Positions 1 through 7,538 of a stretch of 38,086 nucleotides of DNA are shown here, in pieces. The stretch is taken from positions 1 to 38,086 of the forward strand of contig JAWUVZ010000088.1 in assembly GCA_034112105.1 (NCBI GenBank). Reading direction: 5' to 3'. Within the stretch, counting starts at the first letter, position 1, and each line of letters starts with the position of its first letter. The DNA comes from Glaciecola sp034112105 (GTDB lineage: Bacteria; Pseudomonadota; Gammaproteobacteria; Enterobacterales; Alteromonadaceae). The position numbers were made by a program, and so were the translations under genes. The notes under the pieces were generated by a model. That model searched no databases, had not been told where the DNA came from, and worked only from the letters and a program-made list of their open reading frames with translations.

Positions 1-1
1 A

Positions 2-61
2 TTAAAGAAAAAAATGCAAGCGAAAAGTGAGAAACCAGTAGTAAAAGCGAAAAAAGCTTAA
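2..61 (+). CDS. pspA: Phage shock protein A, C-terminal tail (partial, 5' end outside window)
   Basis: Only the last 19 codons are present, reading LKKKMQAKSEKPVVKAKKA and then TAA at 59-61. The LKKKM stretch resembles the end of E. coli PspA (LKAKMKQ), and pspB and pspC follow directly, which makes PspA the natural reading. PspA is the peripheral membrane protein that binds stressed inner membrane and restrains the PspF activator. The lysine-rich tail is longer than in E. coli. The promoter, usually sigma-54 dependent, lies outside the window. Confidence 0.7.
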   Translation, partial: LKKKMQAKSEKPVVKAKKA

Positions 62-191
62 TTATGGTGTAAACTTAGTCGTATAGTACAGTACATTTTT
101 AAAGAGAATATTGTCTTAGTAAGACGAAAAGTAGCGGTACATGGAGTGCCGCACCATTCTCTCCATTTAGTCCGTCAATAGGAGAACTATC

Positions 192-431
192 GTGGGCGAA
201 TTATCAGTTATTTTTGCAGGCGTTCCCTTAATTTTATTTACTTTGTTTGTTGCTCCCATTTGGCTAATTTTACATTACCGTAGCAAAAAACAAGTAAAAC
301 AGGGATTGTCTGAAGAAGAATTTGCGACCTTGCAACAGCTCGCAGAAAAAGCCGAATTAATGGCAGATCGAATTCAAACCTTAGAAAGCATTCTTGATGA
401 AGAAACGCCGAAATGGAGAGAAAGAGCATGA
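192..431 (+). CDS. pspB: Phage shock protein B
   Basis: This is a 79-residue inner-membrane protein with one N-terminal transmembrane helix (about residues 5-26, ending PIWLILHYR). A cytoplasmic coiled coil follows, with ERIQALESILD-like sequence close to E. coli PspB (74 aa). It starts at GTG 192, placed by an AGGAGAA ribosome site at 180-186. PspB works with PspC to sense envelope stress and draw PspA away from PspF. The 130-bp gap after pspA holds two hairpins: GTCTT/AAGAC at 113-125, and ATGGAG/CTCCAT at 141-166. They may affect processing or stability of the message. The stop codon overlaps the pspC start (ATGA), so the two are translationally coupled. Confidence 0.95.
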   Translation: MGELSVIFAGVPLILFTLFVAPIWLILHYRSKKQVKQGLSEEEFATLQQLAEKAELMADRIQTLESILDEETPKWRERA

Positions 432-898
432 AACCCGGAACCTCACTCTATCGCAACCCGAAAAATGGCAAAATAGCCGGTGTTTGTGCTGGTATTGCCG
501 ATTATTTTAAGTTGGAAATTTGGTTAGTAAGAATTTTAACAATCACTGCATTTTTCTTGTTAGGCGGTTCTTTTGTTCTTGTAGCCTACATAGCAGCCTG
601 GTTTATTTTAGATAAAAAGCCTAATGGCTCTATATCGACGAACGGCGAAAATCAGTATTCGAATACAGTCAACGCAGGATCCGCTAATAAAGTTTGGCGA
701 AAAACGGGTGATTTAGGACCAAGCGCAGACGGTAGAATTGAAGTTAAATCACGCGTTTGGCAAGCAGGTGAACCTCCAAGAGAAGCGTTTTTTGATATAC
801 AGGAAAGGTTCAGAGTAGCTGAGCTCAAGTTACGTAAGTTAGAAGGTTATGTCACTTCTAAAGAGTTTGAACTTAATCGAGAGATCAGTAGACTGTAA
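428..898 (+). CDS. pspC: Phage shock protein C, envelope stress membrane protein
   Basis: The N-terminal PspC domain reads LYRNPKNGKIAGVCAGIADYF. One transmembrane helix follows (about residues 40-65, GGSFVLVAYIAAWFIL), then a cytoplasmic tail ending in the family motif LRKLEGYVTSKEFELNREI. At 156 residues it is longer than E. coli PspC (119), because of a low-complexity linker after the membrane helix. I chose ATG 428, which overlaps the pspB stop as ATGA and has a GAGAAAGAG purine stretch upstream. An in-frame ATG at 413 inside pspB is less likely. A terminator follows at 943, which ends the psp operon. Confidence 0.93.
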   Translation: MKPGTSLYRNPKNGKIAGVCAGIADYFKLEIWLVRILTITAFFLLGGSFVLVAYIAAWFILDKKPNGSISTNGENQYSNTVNAGSANKVWRKTGDLGPSADGRIEVKSRVWQAGEPPREAFFDIQERFRVAELKLRKLEGYVTSKEFELNREISRL

Positions 899-942
899 GT
901 CTTTAAATTACACAATATTAATTTAAGTACCCTCCCTTTTTG

Positions 943-969
943 ATACCACATATTTGTGGTATTTTTTTG
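943..969 (+). terminator. Intrinsic terminator of the psp operon
   Basis: The perfect 8-bp stem ATACCACA/TGTGGTAT has a TATT loop and is followed by a run of T. It lies 44 bp after the pspC stop. Confidence 0.9.
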
Positions 970-994
970 TTTTTATTGGGTTTAAAGCTAAATG

Positions 995-1012
995 TGTAAA
1001 TTTAAAATTACA
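995..1012 (+). promoter_or_regulatory. TyrR/PhhR box upstream of phhA
   Basis: TGTAAATTTAAAATTACA matches the TyrR consensus TGTAAA-N6-TTTACA at 11 of 12 specified positions. It sits 103 bp upstream of the phhA start, and a tyrR gene lies downstream. Regulation of phhA by the TyrR homologue next door is the obvious inference, as known for PhhR in Pseudomonas. The sign of regulation cannot be read from the sequence. Confidence 0.75.
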
Positions 1013-1114
1013 AAACGACAATTTTAGGGGGTTATTAGAAAAGGTAAGAACATCGTTATTCGTTAAAAGTTAGTTAACATCAATGGGTCGAAATCAATTG
1101 AATGATTAAATGTT

Positions 1115-1927
1115 ATGTTAAGTGCACCACCGAAGAAAACGCAGTATGTTTCTCGCCAATCTGACGAAAATGGCATAATTCACTGGTCAAATGATGAAAA
1201 TCAAATTTGGCAAGAGCTGTATAAACGCCAAGTCGCTTTATTACCAGGGCGTGCATGCGAACAATATATGCAAGGCCTTGATCTTTTAAAGTTATCGCAA
1301 GACCGTATTCCCCAGCTAAAAGATATCGATGAAGTGTTGATGCGTGAGACAGGTTGGAAAACGGCCGAAGTACCGGCACTCATTAACTTTACTGATTTTT
1401 TTACATTACTTGCTAATAAGCAGTTTCCTGTTGCAACTTTCATCAGAAATAAAGAAGACTTTGATTACCTGCAAGAACCTGATGTTTTTCATGAAATATT
1501 TGGGCATTGTCCTTTGCTAACTAATCCCGCATTCGCTCACTTTACGCACACCTACGGAAAATTAGGTTTAGCGGCGAGTAAAGAAGATCGCGGTTATTTA
1601 GCTCGTTTATATTGGTTCACGGTAGAATTTGGTTTGCTAAAAACAAAGGACGGACTGCGTATTTATGGTGGCGGTATATTATCCTCTCCTGGGGAAACTC
1701 ATTATGCGCTAGAAAGTGATATTCCGCACAGATACGACTTAACACCGGTTGATATTTTGCGAACTCCATATCGTATCGATATTATGCAACCACTTTATTA
1801 TGTGCTTGAAGATTTCGATAATCTGTTTGATATTGCCCAAATGGATATCATGACATTAGTAGAACAAGCGAAAAAGTTGGGCCTATTTGAGCCTAAGTTC
1901 CCTCCTAAAAAGAAACTTGCCAGTTAA
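1115..1927 (+). CDS. phhA: Phenylalanine 4-monooxygenase
   Basis: This 270-residue cytosolic non-haem iron enzyme converts L-phenylalanine to L-tyrosine using tetrahydrobiopterin and O2. The iron-binding facial triad is visible: His126 and His131 in the motif FHEIFGHCPLL, and Glu171 in FTVEFGLL. Length and motifs fit the bacterial single-domain enzymes (Chromobacterium, Pseudomonas). The start ATG at 1115 has only a weak ribosome site. A TyrR box lies upstream. The pterin-recycling partner phhB, normally adjacent in Pseudomonas and Shewanella, does not follow; tyrR does. A GCGTTGA/TCAACGC inverted repeat (1943-1949, 1983-1989) lies after the stop but lacks a T tract. Confidence 0.95.
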   Translation: MLSAPPKKTQYVSRQSDENGIIHWSNDENQIWQELYKRQVALLPGRACEQYMQGLDLLKLSQDRIPQLKDIDEVLMRETGWKTAEVPALINFTDFFTLLANKQFPVATFIRNKEDFDYLQEPDVFHEIFGHCPLLTNPAFAHFTHTYGKLGLAASKEDRGYLARLYWFTVEFGLLKTKDGLRIYGGGILSSPGETHYALESDIPHRYDLTPVDILRTPYRIDIMQPLYYVLEDFDNLFDIAQMDIMTLVEQAKKLGLFEPKFPPKKKLAS

Positions 1928-2025
1928 TCTAAAATAAAAAATGCGTTGAATCTGTCTATCCTCATATGTAACATCAGGTCTCAACGCGTAACCTCGATAC
2001 TGATCTAGGTCGACGGATTAACGTA

Positions 2026-2031
2026 TAATCT
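2026..2031 (+). promoter_or_regulatory. Candidate -10 element of tyrR
   Basis: A perfect TATAAT lies 56 bp upstream of the tyrR ATG, but the -35 at the right distance (TGATCT, 2003-2008) is poor. The assignment rests on position and the -10 only. Confidence 0.35.
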
Positions 2032-2086
2032 ATCACTAAGTGAATTTAATCACCTTGGGGTGACTTTTCGGGCAACTACTAAACTC

Positions 2087-3640
2087 ATGCGATTAGAAAT
2101 AAACTGTCAAGATAGGCTTGGAATTACGCAAGACGTCCTGGATATTCTAACGGAATATCATATCGATTTGCGCGGTATAGAAATTGATGAAGTAGGGAAA
2201 ATATTTTTAGATTTTCCTACCATCGAGTTCGAAAACTTTCAGCATTTGATGCCTAAACTTCGGCGAGTAGAAGGCATTGTGGATGTTAAAACAACTCCAT
2301 TCATGCCTATTCAACGGGAAAGAAATCAATTACGAGCACTGCTTCAGACATTGCCGGATCCATGCTTTTCGACTGACACGTCGGGTAAAATTATATTATT
2401 TAATGACGCTGTAGCGAGTGGACTAGAACTTAAGCCTGAGCTGATATTGCAATTGAATATTGATGAAGTGCTGTCTGGTTTTAACATTACCAAATGGCTC
2501 GAAGGCAAAGAAATATATGCGCAAACGCACAGAGTTAAGTTTATAGAGCAAGATTACATTGCTGATATTTTGCCAGTTGATGTGCCTGACAATGACAAAA
2601 GTATAATCGCGGGTGCTGTTATAATCCTCAAATCGGAATCTCGATTAGGAAAACAGCTTAATGTATTTAATAAAACAACATCTAACTGCTTTGACTCATT
2701 CCAAGCGGTAAGCCCGGTAATGAAAAAGGTGATACGCGATGCCAAACGCATGGCCGAACTGGATGGGCATATGTTGATATATGGTGAGTCTGGAACCGGG
2801 AAACAAAGTATTGCAAGGGCGTGTCATGACAGCAGTCCGCGCGTTGAAGGTGAGTTTCACATTTTGAATTGCGCCTCTTTACCTGATGACGTGGCAGAAA
2901 CTGAATTGTTTGGTGTTGAGCAGAGCCAGTTTACAAGCGCAGCGTCTAAACTTGGCCTAATTGAATTAGCATCCGGCGGCACCCTTGTTTTGGATGAAAT
3001 TTCAGAAATGTCGCAACAACTGCAATCTAAGTTATTGCGGGTTATAGAGGATGGCTATTATCGTAAAGTCGGTCATAACCAAACTATAAAAGTTGATCTT
3101 CGGATTATTTGCACAACTTGCAAAGATTTATCTGAGGCGGTTGAAATCGGCACATTTAAAGAAGACTTATACTATCGGTTAAATGTTTTGGCCTTAGTTC
3201 TTCCTCCACTTCGTGAACGAAAAACAGATATTATTCCGCTGTCCGAAAATATTGTTCGGACGCACAGCAATAAGTTGGGGATCCGCTCGCCTAAGCTGAG
3301 TAAATCTTGTGTTGATTATTTACAAGCTTACCCATGGCCAGGCAATGTAAGACAATTAAAAAATGCCTTATATAGAGCAATAGCATTGATGGATGGTAAC
3401 GAAATTACCAAAGAGGCTATTCAACTGCCTAGCTGCAGCACTACGGTGAACTATATTGATGAGAACTTTGAAGGTACTTTAGAGAATGAAGTTAAGAAGT
3501 TTGAAAAAGATTTATTGAAACGGCTTTATCCTTCCTATCCGAGTACTCGACAGTTGGCGCGCAAGCTCGGATTAAGCCATACGGCGATCGCAAACAAGCT
3601 ACGCGAATATGGCATTAGCAAGGCAACTGTAAAGTATTAA
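2087..3640 (+). CDS. tyrR: TyrR/PhhR-type transcriptional regulator of aromatic amino acid metabolism
   Basis: This 517-residue protein has the TyrR layout: an N-terminal ACT domain (MRLEINCQDRLGI, residues 1-70), a PAS domain (about 80-190), an AAA+ domain with Walker A GESGTGKQ at about 233-240 and Walker B LVLDE near 300, and a C-terminal helix-turn-helix (STRQLARKLGLSHTAIANKL). E. coli TyrR has 513 residues. The start is ATG 2087, matching the E. coli N-terminus MRLEVFCEDRLG; an upstream in-frame GTG at 2060 is less likely. The sigma-54 contact motif GAFTGA is absent (the segment reads ELFGVEQSQFTSA), as in TyrR, so it should act on sigma-70 promoters. It probably binds the box at 995. 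Confidence 0.94.
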   Translation: MRLEINCQDRLGITQDVLDILTEYHIDLRGIEIDEVGKIFLDFPTIEFENFQHLMPKLRRVEGIVDVKTTPFMPIQRERNQLRALLQTLPDPCFSTDTSGKIILFNDAVASGLELKPELILQLNIDEVLSGFNITKWLEGKEIYAQTHRVKFIEQDYIADILPVDVPDNDKSIIAGAVIILKSESRLGKQLNVFNKTTSNCFDSFQAVSPVMKKVIRDAKRMAELDGHMLIYGESGTGKQSIARACHDSSPRVEGEFHILNCASLPDDVAETELFGVEQSQFTSAASKLGLIELASGGTLVLDEISEMSQQLQSKLLRVIEDGYYRKVGHNQTIKVDLRIICTTCKDLSEAVEIGTFKEDLYYRLNVLALVLPPLRERKTDIIPLSENIVRTHSNKLGIRSPKLSKSCVDYLQAYPWPGNVRQLKNALYRAIALMDGNEITKEAIQLPSCSTTVNYIDENFEGTLENEVKKFEKDLLKRLYPSYPSTRQLARKLGLSHTAIANKLREYGISKATVKY

Positions 3641-3657
3641 TTACGTTATGTTCCTTT

Positions 3658-3683
3658 AGCCCCCCGTTTTGGGGCTTTTTTTT
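3658..3683 (+). terminator. Intrinsic terminator after tyrR
   Basis: The stem AGCCCC/GGGGCT is followed by eight T residues, 17 bp after the tyrR stop. It separates tyrR from the downstream catabolic pair. Confidence 0.9.
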
Positions 3684-3858
3684 GATTTTTTTTCAGTGAC
3701 CTAGTCCAGAAATTCAAGGTGTTTCATTCTGTTTTCAGCGCTATAATAGTACTAACTCAATAACAACTTGCAAAGCGATGTAAAATGAATGGCGACGCAA
3801 GCCACGTCTTCTTTTCAAGTTGTCCAGTGAATGATGAAATAAATTAAAGGTTGAAGGA

Positions 3859-4875
3859 ATGAAATTAGCGACTTATAAAAACAATACACGTGATGGCAAG
3901 TTGATGCTCGTAAGCCGCGACTTAACAAAAGCAATTGAAGTTGCTGATATTGCATTAACTATGCAAAAAGCATTAGATAACTGGCAAACCATTCAACCTC
4001 AACTGCAAGCTCGTTATGAAGCGTTAAATGAAGGTAGTTTGGGTGCTGAAAGTTTTGATGAGGCACTTTGTGAAAGCCCATTACCTCGCGCTTTTCAGTG
4101 GGCAGATGGCAGTGCTTATGTTAACCATGTCGAACTGGTCAGAAAGGCCCGTGGTGCAGAAATTCCAGCCTCATTTTGGACCGATCCGTTAATGTATCAA
4201 GGTGGTTCAGACGATTTTATTGGTCCTCGAGATGACGTGTTACTGCCATCGGACGAGTGGGGTATTGATTTTGAGGGCGAAGTAGCCGTTGTAACCGATG
4301 ACGTTCCAATGGGCGTTTCGCCAGCAAATGCAGCGCAGCATATTAAATTACTGATGTTAGTTAACGATGTATCCCTACGCGGTTTAATTCCTGGTGAGCT
4401 AGCGAAAGGGTTTGGATTTTTTCAGTCAAAACCATCGTCAGTATTTTCTCCTATCGCTGTAACCCCAGATGAGCTTGGCAATGCCTGGTCAGACAACAAA
4501 GTACATCTGCCATTGGTGTCTCATTACAATAGTGCTTTGTTTGGTAAGCCGCAGGCTGGTGAAGATATGACCTTCGATTTTTCGCAACTAGTTGCTCATG
4601 CTGCAAAGTCGCGTAACTTAGGTGCGGGTGCAATTATTGGTTCAGGTACTGTTTCAAATAAACAAGGCACCGAACATGGCTCTTCGATAGCTGAAGGTGG
4701 TGTTGGTTATTCTTGTATTGCCGAAGTTAGAATGATAGAAACTATTCGGGATGGTAAACCTTCAACGCCATTTATGTCCTTTGACGACTCTATTCGTATC
4801 GAAATGTTTGACCGTAATGGCCTGAGTATTTTTGGTGCAATTGACCAAGTTATCAAGAAATCTGCTGTAAACTAG
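3859..4875 (+). CDS. Fumarylacetoacetate hydrolase family protein (tyrosine degradation)
   Basis: This 338-residue enzyme has the FAH fold. The metal-binding sequence DFEGEVAVVTDD (residues about 136-147) and VNDVSLR are typical of the family. Together with maiA next door it would finish homogentisate breakdown by splitting fumarylacetoacetate to fumarate and acetoacetate. It is the short bacterial form, not the 420-residue eukaryotic type, so the exact substrate is inferred from context. A ribosome site AAAGG is at 3846-3850. A TATAAT at 3742-3747 is a possible -10, and a lone TGTAAA half-site at 3779-3784 is too weak to call a TyrR box. maiA starts 19 bp after the stop, so the two form an operon. 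Confidence 0.88.
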   Translation: MKLATYKNNTRDGKLMLVSRDLTKAIEVADIALTMQKALDNWQTIQPQLQARYEALNEGSLGAESFDEALCESPLPRAFQWADGSAYVNHVELVRKARGAEIPASFWTDPLMYQGGSDDFIGPRDDVLLPSDEWGIDFEGEVAVVTDDVPMGVSPANAAQHIKLLMLVNDVSLRGLIPGELAKGFGFFQSKPSSVFSPIAVTPDELGNAWSDNKVHLPLVSHYNSALFGKPQAGEDMTFDFSQLVAHAAKSRNLGAGAIIGSGTVSNKQGTEHGSSIAEGGVGYSCIAEVRMIETIRDGKPSTPFMSFDDSIRIEMFDRNGLSIFGAIDQVIKKSAVN

Positions 4876-4894
4876 CGCTCCGATAGGGTAAACA

Positions 4895-5548
4895 ATGAGT
4901 CTTAAATTATATGGTTATTGGCGTTCTTCTGCATCCTATCGCGTAAGGATAGCGATGCATTTAAAGCAACTTGATTTTGACTACTTGCCAGTGCATTTAG
5001 TCAAGGGTGGAGGAGAACAAAAAGAGGGTGCTTACAGAAACATGAATCCGTCTATGTTAGTCCCTACTTTTGTTGACGACGACGAGGATATTGTACTGAA
5101 TCAATCGTTAGCCATAATAGAATATTTAGATGATAGATATCTGGGCACGCCGATGCTACTGCCTACTCATGCTGCTGACAAAGCAAGAGTGAGGGCTGTG
5201 GCGCAAGATATTGCGTGTGATGTTCAACCTGTTACAAATTTGCGTATTTTGCAAGCTCTCCACTCTGATTTTGCAGCGAGTAGTGAGCAAACTCAAGCCT
5301 GGTGTGTAAAATGGATTGAGTTAGGATTTAATGCACTAGAGAAAAGACTCGCAACACGGTCTGGTAAATATTGTTTTGGGTATGACGTAACGTTGGCTGA
5401 TGTTTGCCTTGTTCCTCAAGTTTACAATGCGCTGCGATTTCAAGTCGACATGCAACGGTATCCATTGATTCAAAAAATCCATGATAATTGCAATGAACTA
5501 GATGCATTTCAAAAAGCAAAGCCTGAAGCGCAAACGGACGCTCCTTAG
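4895..5548 (+). CDS. maiA: Maleylacetoacetate isomerase (zeta-class glutathione transferase)
   Basis: This 217-residue protein has an N-terminal thioredoxin-like domain opening with LYGYWRSSASYRVRIAMHLK, the zeta-class glutathione-binding signature, then the helical C-terminal GST domain. It isomerises maleylacetoacetate to fumarylacetoacetate, the substrate of the preceding gene. In the SSCxxR motif of animal enzymes the Cys is Ala here. It is second in a two-gene operon with the FAH gene and has an AGGGTAA ribosome site. The 8-bp inverted repeat CAGAGTTA/TAACTCTG (5565-5595) lies between it and the convergent lrp-type gene and may be a weak shared terminator. Homogentisate dioxygenase (hmgA) is not in the window. 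Confidence 0.93.
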   Translation: MSLKLYGYWRSSASYRVRIAMHLKQLDFDYLPVHLVKGGGEQKEGAYRNMNPSMLVPTFVDDDEDIVLNQSLAIIEYLDDRYLGTPMLLPTHAADKARVRAVAQDIACDVQPVTNLRILQALHSDFAASSEQTQAWCVKWIELGFNALEKRLATRSGKYCFGYDVTLADVCLVPQVYNALRFQVDMQRYPLIQKIHDNCNELDAFQKAKPEAQTDAP

Positions 5549-5569
5549 CTGACAAAAGAGACAGCAGAG

Positions 5570-6037
5570 TTATATATTTTTAATAGGTAACTCTGTCGTG
5601 TTTTTAACTTGCTTTAGCGCAAACGTTGAACTTAAATGATCAACTAATGGTAGGTGAGTGAGTTTATTTTTGAGCAATTGCTCATACTCTTCGATACTCT
5701 CAACAATAACCTTCAATAAATAATCTTTTTCGCCACTAGTGGTGTGACACTCAACTATTTCTACAATTTCCTGAACTGCTCTTTCAAAATCTACAAGGGA
5801 GTCACCATCATGGTTTTTTAACGTAACGTAAATAAAAACCGAGACACCAAGGTTTAGCTTTTTACTGTCTAGCAATGTGACTTTTTGACGAATAACCCCG
5901 TCAGCTTCCATGCGTTTAACTCTGCGCCAGCAAGGGGTATGAGATAAACCTACATATTGGCTGAGTTCTGCCATGGATACTGTAGCGTCTCTTTGCATAA
6001 CTCTGAGAATTTCACGATCAAACTTATCTAGCTTCAT
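5570..6037 (-). CDS. Lrp/AsnC family transcriptional regulator, probably of leucine dehydrogenase
   Basis: This 155-residue protein has an N-terminal AsnC-type winged helix (KFDREILRVMQRDATVSMAELSQYVGLSHTPCWRRVKRME) and a C-terminal RAM ligand-binding domain including the HTTSGEKDYLLKV stretch. Proteins of this family bind amino acids and switch oligomeric state. The gene is divergent from leucine dehydrogenase across a 249-bp spacer that holds two perfect palindromes. By analogy with BkdR/Lrp systems it probably controls both itself and branched-chain amino acid catabolism. It is a paralogue and not necessarily global Lrp, so I give no symbol. The start at 6037 is preceded by an ACGGA ribosome site. 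Confidence 0.92.
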   Translation of the reverse strand: MKLDKFDREILRVMQRDATVSMAELSQYVGLSHTPCWRRVKRMEADGVIRQKVTLLDSKKLNLGVSVFIYVTLKNHDGDSLVDFERAVQEIVEIVECHTTSGEKDYLLKVIVESIEEYEQLLKNKLTHLPLVDHLSSTFALKQVKNTTELPIKNI

Positions 6038-6052
6038 TTTTATTCCGTGGTG

Positions 6053-6101
6053 AGTGATGTATCACTTCTGATTTTAGGATTATAGGATAGATATCCTATA
6101 A
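6053..6101. promoter_or_regulatory. Palindromic operator region between the Lrp-type gene and leucine dehydrogenase
   Basis: Two perfect palindromes are visible. AGTGAT-GT-ATCACT is at 6053-6066. A 10-bp-arm repeat, TTATAGGATA (6080-6089) and TATCCTATAA (6092-6101), has a GA centre. A partial extra half-site, TTTTAGGAT, lies at 6072-6080. They sit 16-64 bp upstream of the regulator start, where autoregulation would act. Binding by the divergent regulator is an inference. Confidence 0.65.
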
Positions 6102-6286
6102 ATAGAAAATAATAAATACATTTAGATAACAACTTTATTTCAGATAAGTGTAAATCGCAAGATACGTCCGCTAGTTCATCAGCTACAATCACCGATGAGT
6201 TATTGCGATCAAAAAATGCATGTCAAGGCTACACAGATTGAAAATAATAAAAACAAAAAAGTAACAATTCTAATAATAAGGTATAT

Positions 6287-7333
6287 ATGTCAGTTTTCGA
6301 CCACCGAGAGTTTGCAGATCATGAACAAGTTTCGTTTTACCACGACAAAGCAACCGGCTTAAAAGCAATTATTGCGGTGCATAATACAAATCTAGGACCC
6401 GGACTAGGTGGTTGTAGAATGTGGAATTATGCTAATTCTGAAGAAGCGTTGACCGACGTGTTACGCTTATCTAAAGGGATGACGTATAAAGCGGCAATGG
6501 CAGGACTACCTCAAGGCGGTGGCAAGGCGGTTATTTTTGGTGATCCTCGTAAAGATAAAACGTCTGAGATGATGCGCGAAATGGGCCACTTCGTCGACAC
6601 CTTCAAAGGGAAGTACATTACAGCGGAGGATTCTGGCATTGCAGTGTCTGATATCGTTTCTATGTCGAAGAATACAGAGCATGTTAGCGGTACTTTTTCC
6701 AAGTATAGCTTTGATGGTAGTGTTGCCGATGGTAATCCTGCTCCTGCTACTGCTTATGGCGTATTCGTTGGTATTAAAGCGGCTGTCAAGCATGTCTATC
6801 AAACTGATTTACGCGGTAAGAAGGTCGCGATCAAAGGTGTTGGCCACGTTGGCATCAGATTAGCGGAACATCTCCACAGAGAGGGCGCAAAGCTTTATGT
6901 GGCCGATATATTTCCTGACGGCGTTAACAGAGCGGTTGCAGAGTTTGGTGCAACGCAAGTTAGCGTCGCTGAAATTGATTCGTTAGATGTGGATGTGTTC
7001 GCTCCATGCGCGCTAGGTAACGCGATTAACGAGCAGAATATCGATCATCTCAAAGCTCGCATTATTGCAGGCGCGGCAAATAACCAACTAGCGTCTGACA
7101 AAATGGGCGTAAAATTGGCCAATAAAGGTATTTTGTATGCACCTGACTATGTCATTAATGCTGGCGGTATTATCGATATTTTTCACCAACGTTCAGATAG
7201 TAGTGCAGAAAAATTACGGGAACATTTAAATCAGATTGGCGAAACTTTACAAACTATTTTTGTCGCAGCACAGAAGAACGGTTTAGCTACCGCAAAAGTA
7301 GCTGATTCGTTAGCTGAATTAAAATTTAAATAA
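6287..7333 (+). CDS. ldh: Leucine dehydrogenase (Glu/Leu/Phe/Val dehydrogenase family)
   Basis: This 348-residue NAD-dependent enzyme deaminates L-leucine, L-valine and L-isoleucine to the 2-oxo acids, feeding the branched-chain oxo-acid dehydrogenase. Substrate and catalytic lysines are at Lys68 (GMTYKAAMAG) and Lys80 (LPQGGGKAVIFGDP), the positions known in Bacillus LeuDH. The Rossmann NAD site is GVGHVGIRLAEHL. Length fits LeuDH (about 350-370). The start ATG follows an AT-rich leader with an AAGG ribosome site. The divergent Lrp-type regulator and the palindromes between them suggest induction by branched-chain amino acids. A weak TGTCAA/ATAATA promoter around 6226-6255 is possible. Specificity for leucine versus valine cannot be fixed from sequence alone. 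Confidence 0.92.
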   Translation: MSVFDHREFADHEQVSFYHDKATGLKAIIAVHNTNLGPGLGGCRMWNYANSEEALTDVLRLSKGMTYKAAMAGLPQGGGKAVIFGDPRKDKTSEMMREMGHFVDTFKGKYITAEDSGIAVSDIVSMSKNTEHVSGTFSKYSFDGSVADGNPAPATAYGVFVGIKAAVKHVYQTDLRGKKVAIKGVGHVGIRLAEHLHREGAKLYVADIFPDGVNRAVAEFGATQVSVAEIDSLDVDVFAPCALGNAINEQNIDHLKARIIAGAANNQLASDKMGVKLANKGILYAPDYVINAGGIIDIFHQRSDSSAEKLREHLNQIGETLQTIFVAAQKNGLATAKVADSLAELKFK

Positions 7334-7348
7334 ATTAGTTTGCAGCGG

Positions 7349-7377
7349 TTGCAAGTAACCACATAAATCGGCATACT
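7349..7377 (+). promoter_or_regulatory. Promoter of the 4.5S RNA gene
   Basis: The -35 TTGCAA (7349-7354), a 17-bp spacer and the -10 CATACT (7372-7377) put transcription start near 7384, about 25 nt before the mature 4.5S RNA. The leader between them contains the hairpin CCGTCT/AGACGG (7383-7402), which would be removed by 5' processing or could end leucine dehydrogenase transcripts. Confidence 0.5.
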
Positions 7378-7409
7378 CCACGCCGTCTTGAAGTCGAGAC
7401 GGTTTCTAT

Positions 7410-7518
7410 GGTGAGCCTTGGTTCTCTCGCAATGATATTTTGGAAACTCGGTCAGGCCCGGAAGGGAGCAGCCGTACCGAAGGACTCATGTGCCGAGATG
7501 TGGCTAGGGCTTGCCACC
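7410..7518 (+). ncRNA. ffs: Signal recognition particle RNA (4.5S RNA)
   Basis: The universally conserved Ffh-binding core GGTCAGGCCCGGAAGGGAGC is at about 7451-7470 and is followed by AGCC. Flanking sequences match E. coli 4.5S RNA (GGTTCTCTCGCAA on the 5' side and GTGCCGAGATGTGGCT on the 3' side). The ends GGTGAGCC (7410-7417) and GGCTTGCC (7508-7515) pair fully, with G-U pairs, to close the long hairpin. The T-rich run at 7523-7527 probably ends transcription. It is the RNA scaffold for Ffh in co-translational membrane targeting. The exact 5' and 3' ends are estimated from pairing. Confidence 0.95.
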
Positions 7519-7538
7519 CAATCTTTTTATCCCTCGTT

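Noticed and set aside
1943..1989. GCGTTGA/TCAACGC inverted repeat after phhA as a terminator
   Set aside because: The loop is 33 nt and no T run follows.
3779..3796. TyrR box upstream of the FAH-family gene
   Set aside because: Only the TGTAAA half is present; the second half (GGCGAC) does not match TTTACA.
5565..5595. CAGAGTTA/TAACTCTG repeat as a firm bidirectional terminator
   Set aside because: The stem is 8 bp with a 15-nt loop and no good T tract on either side; it is kept only as a remark.
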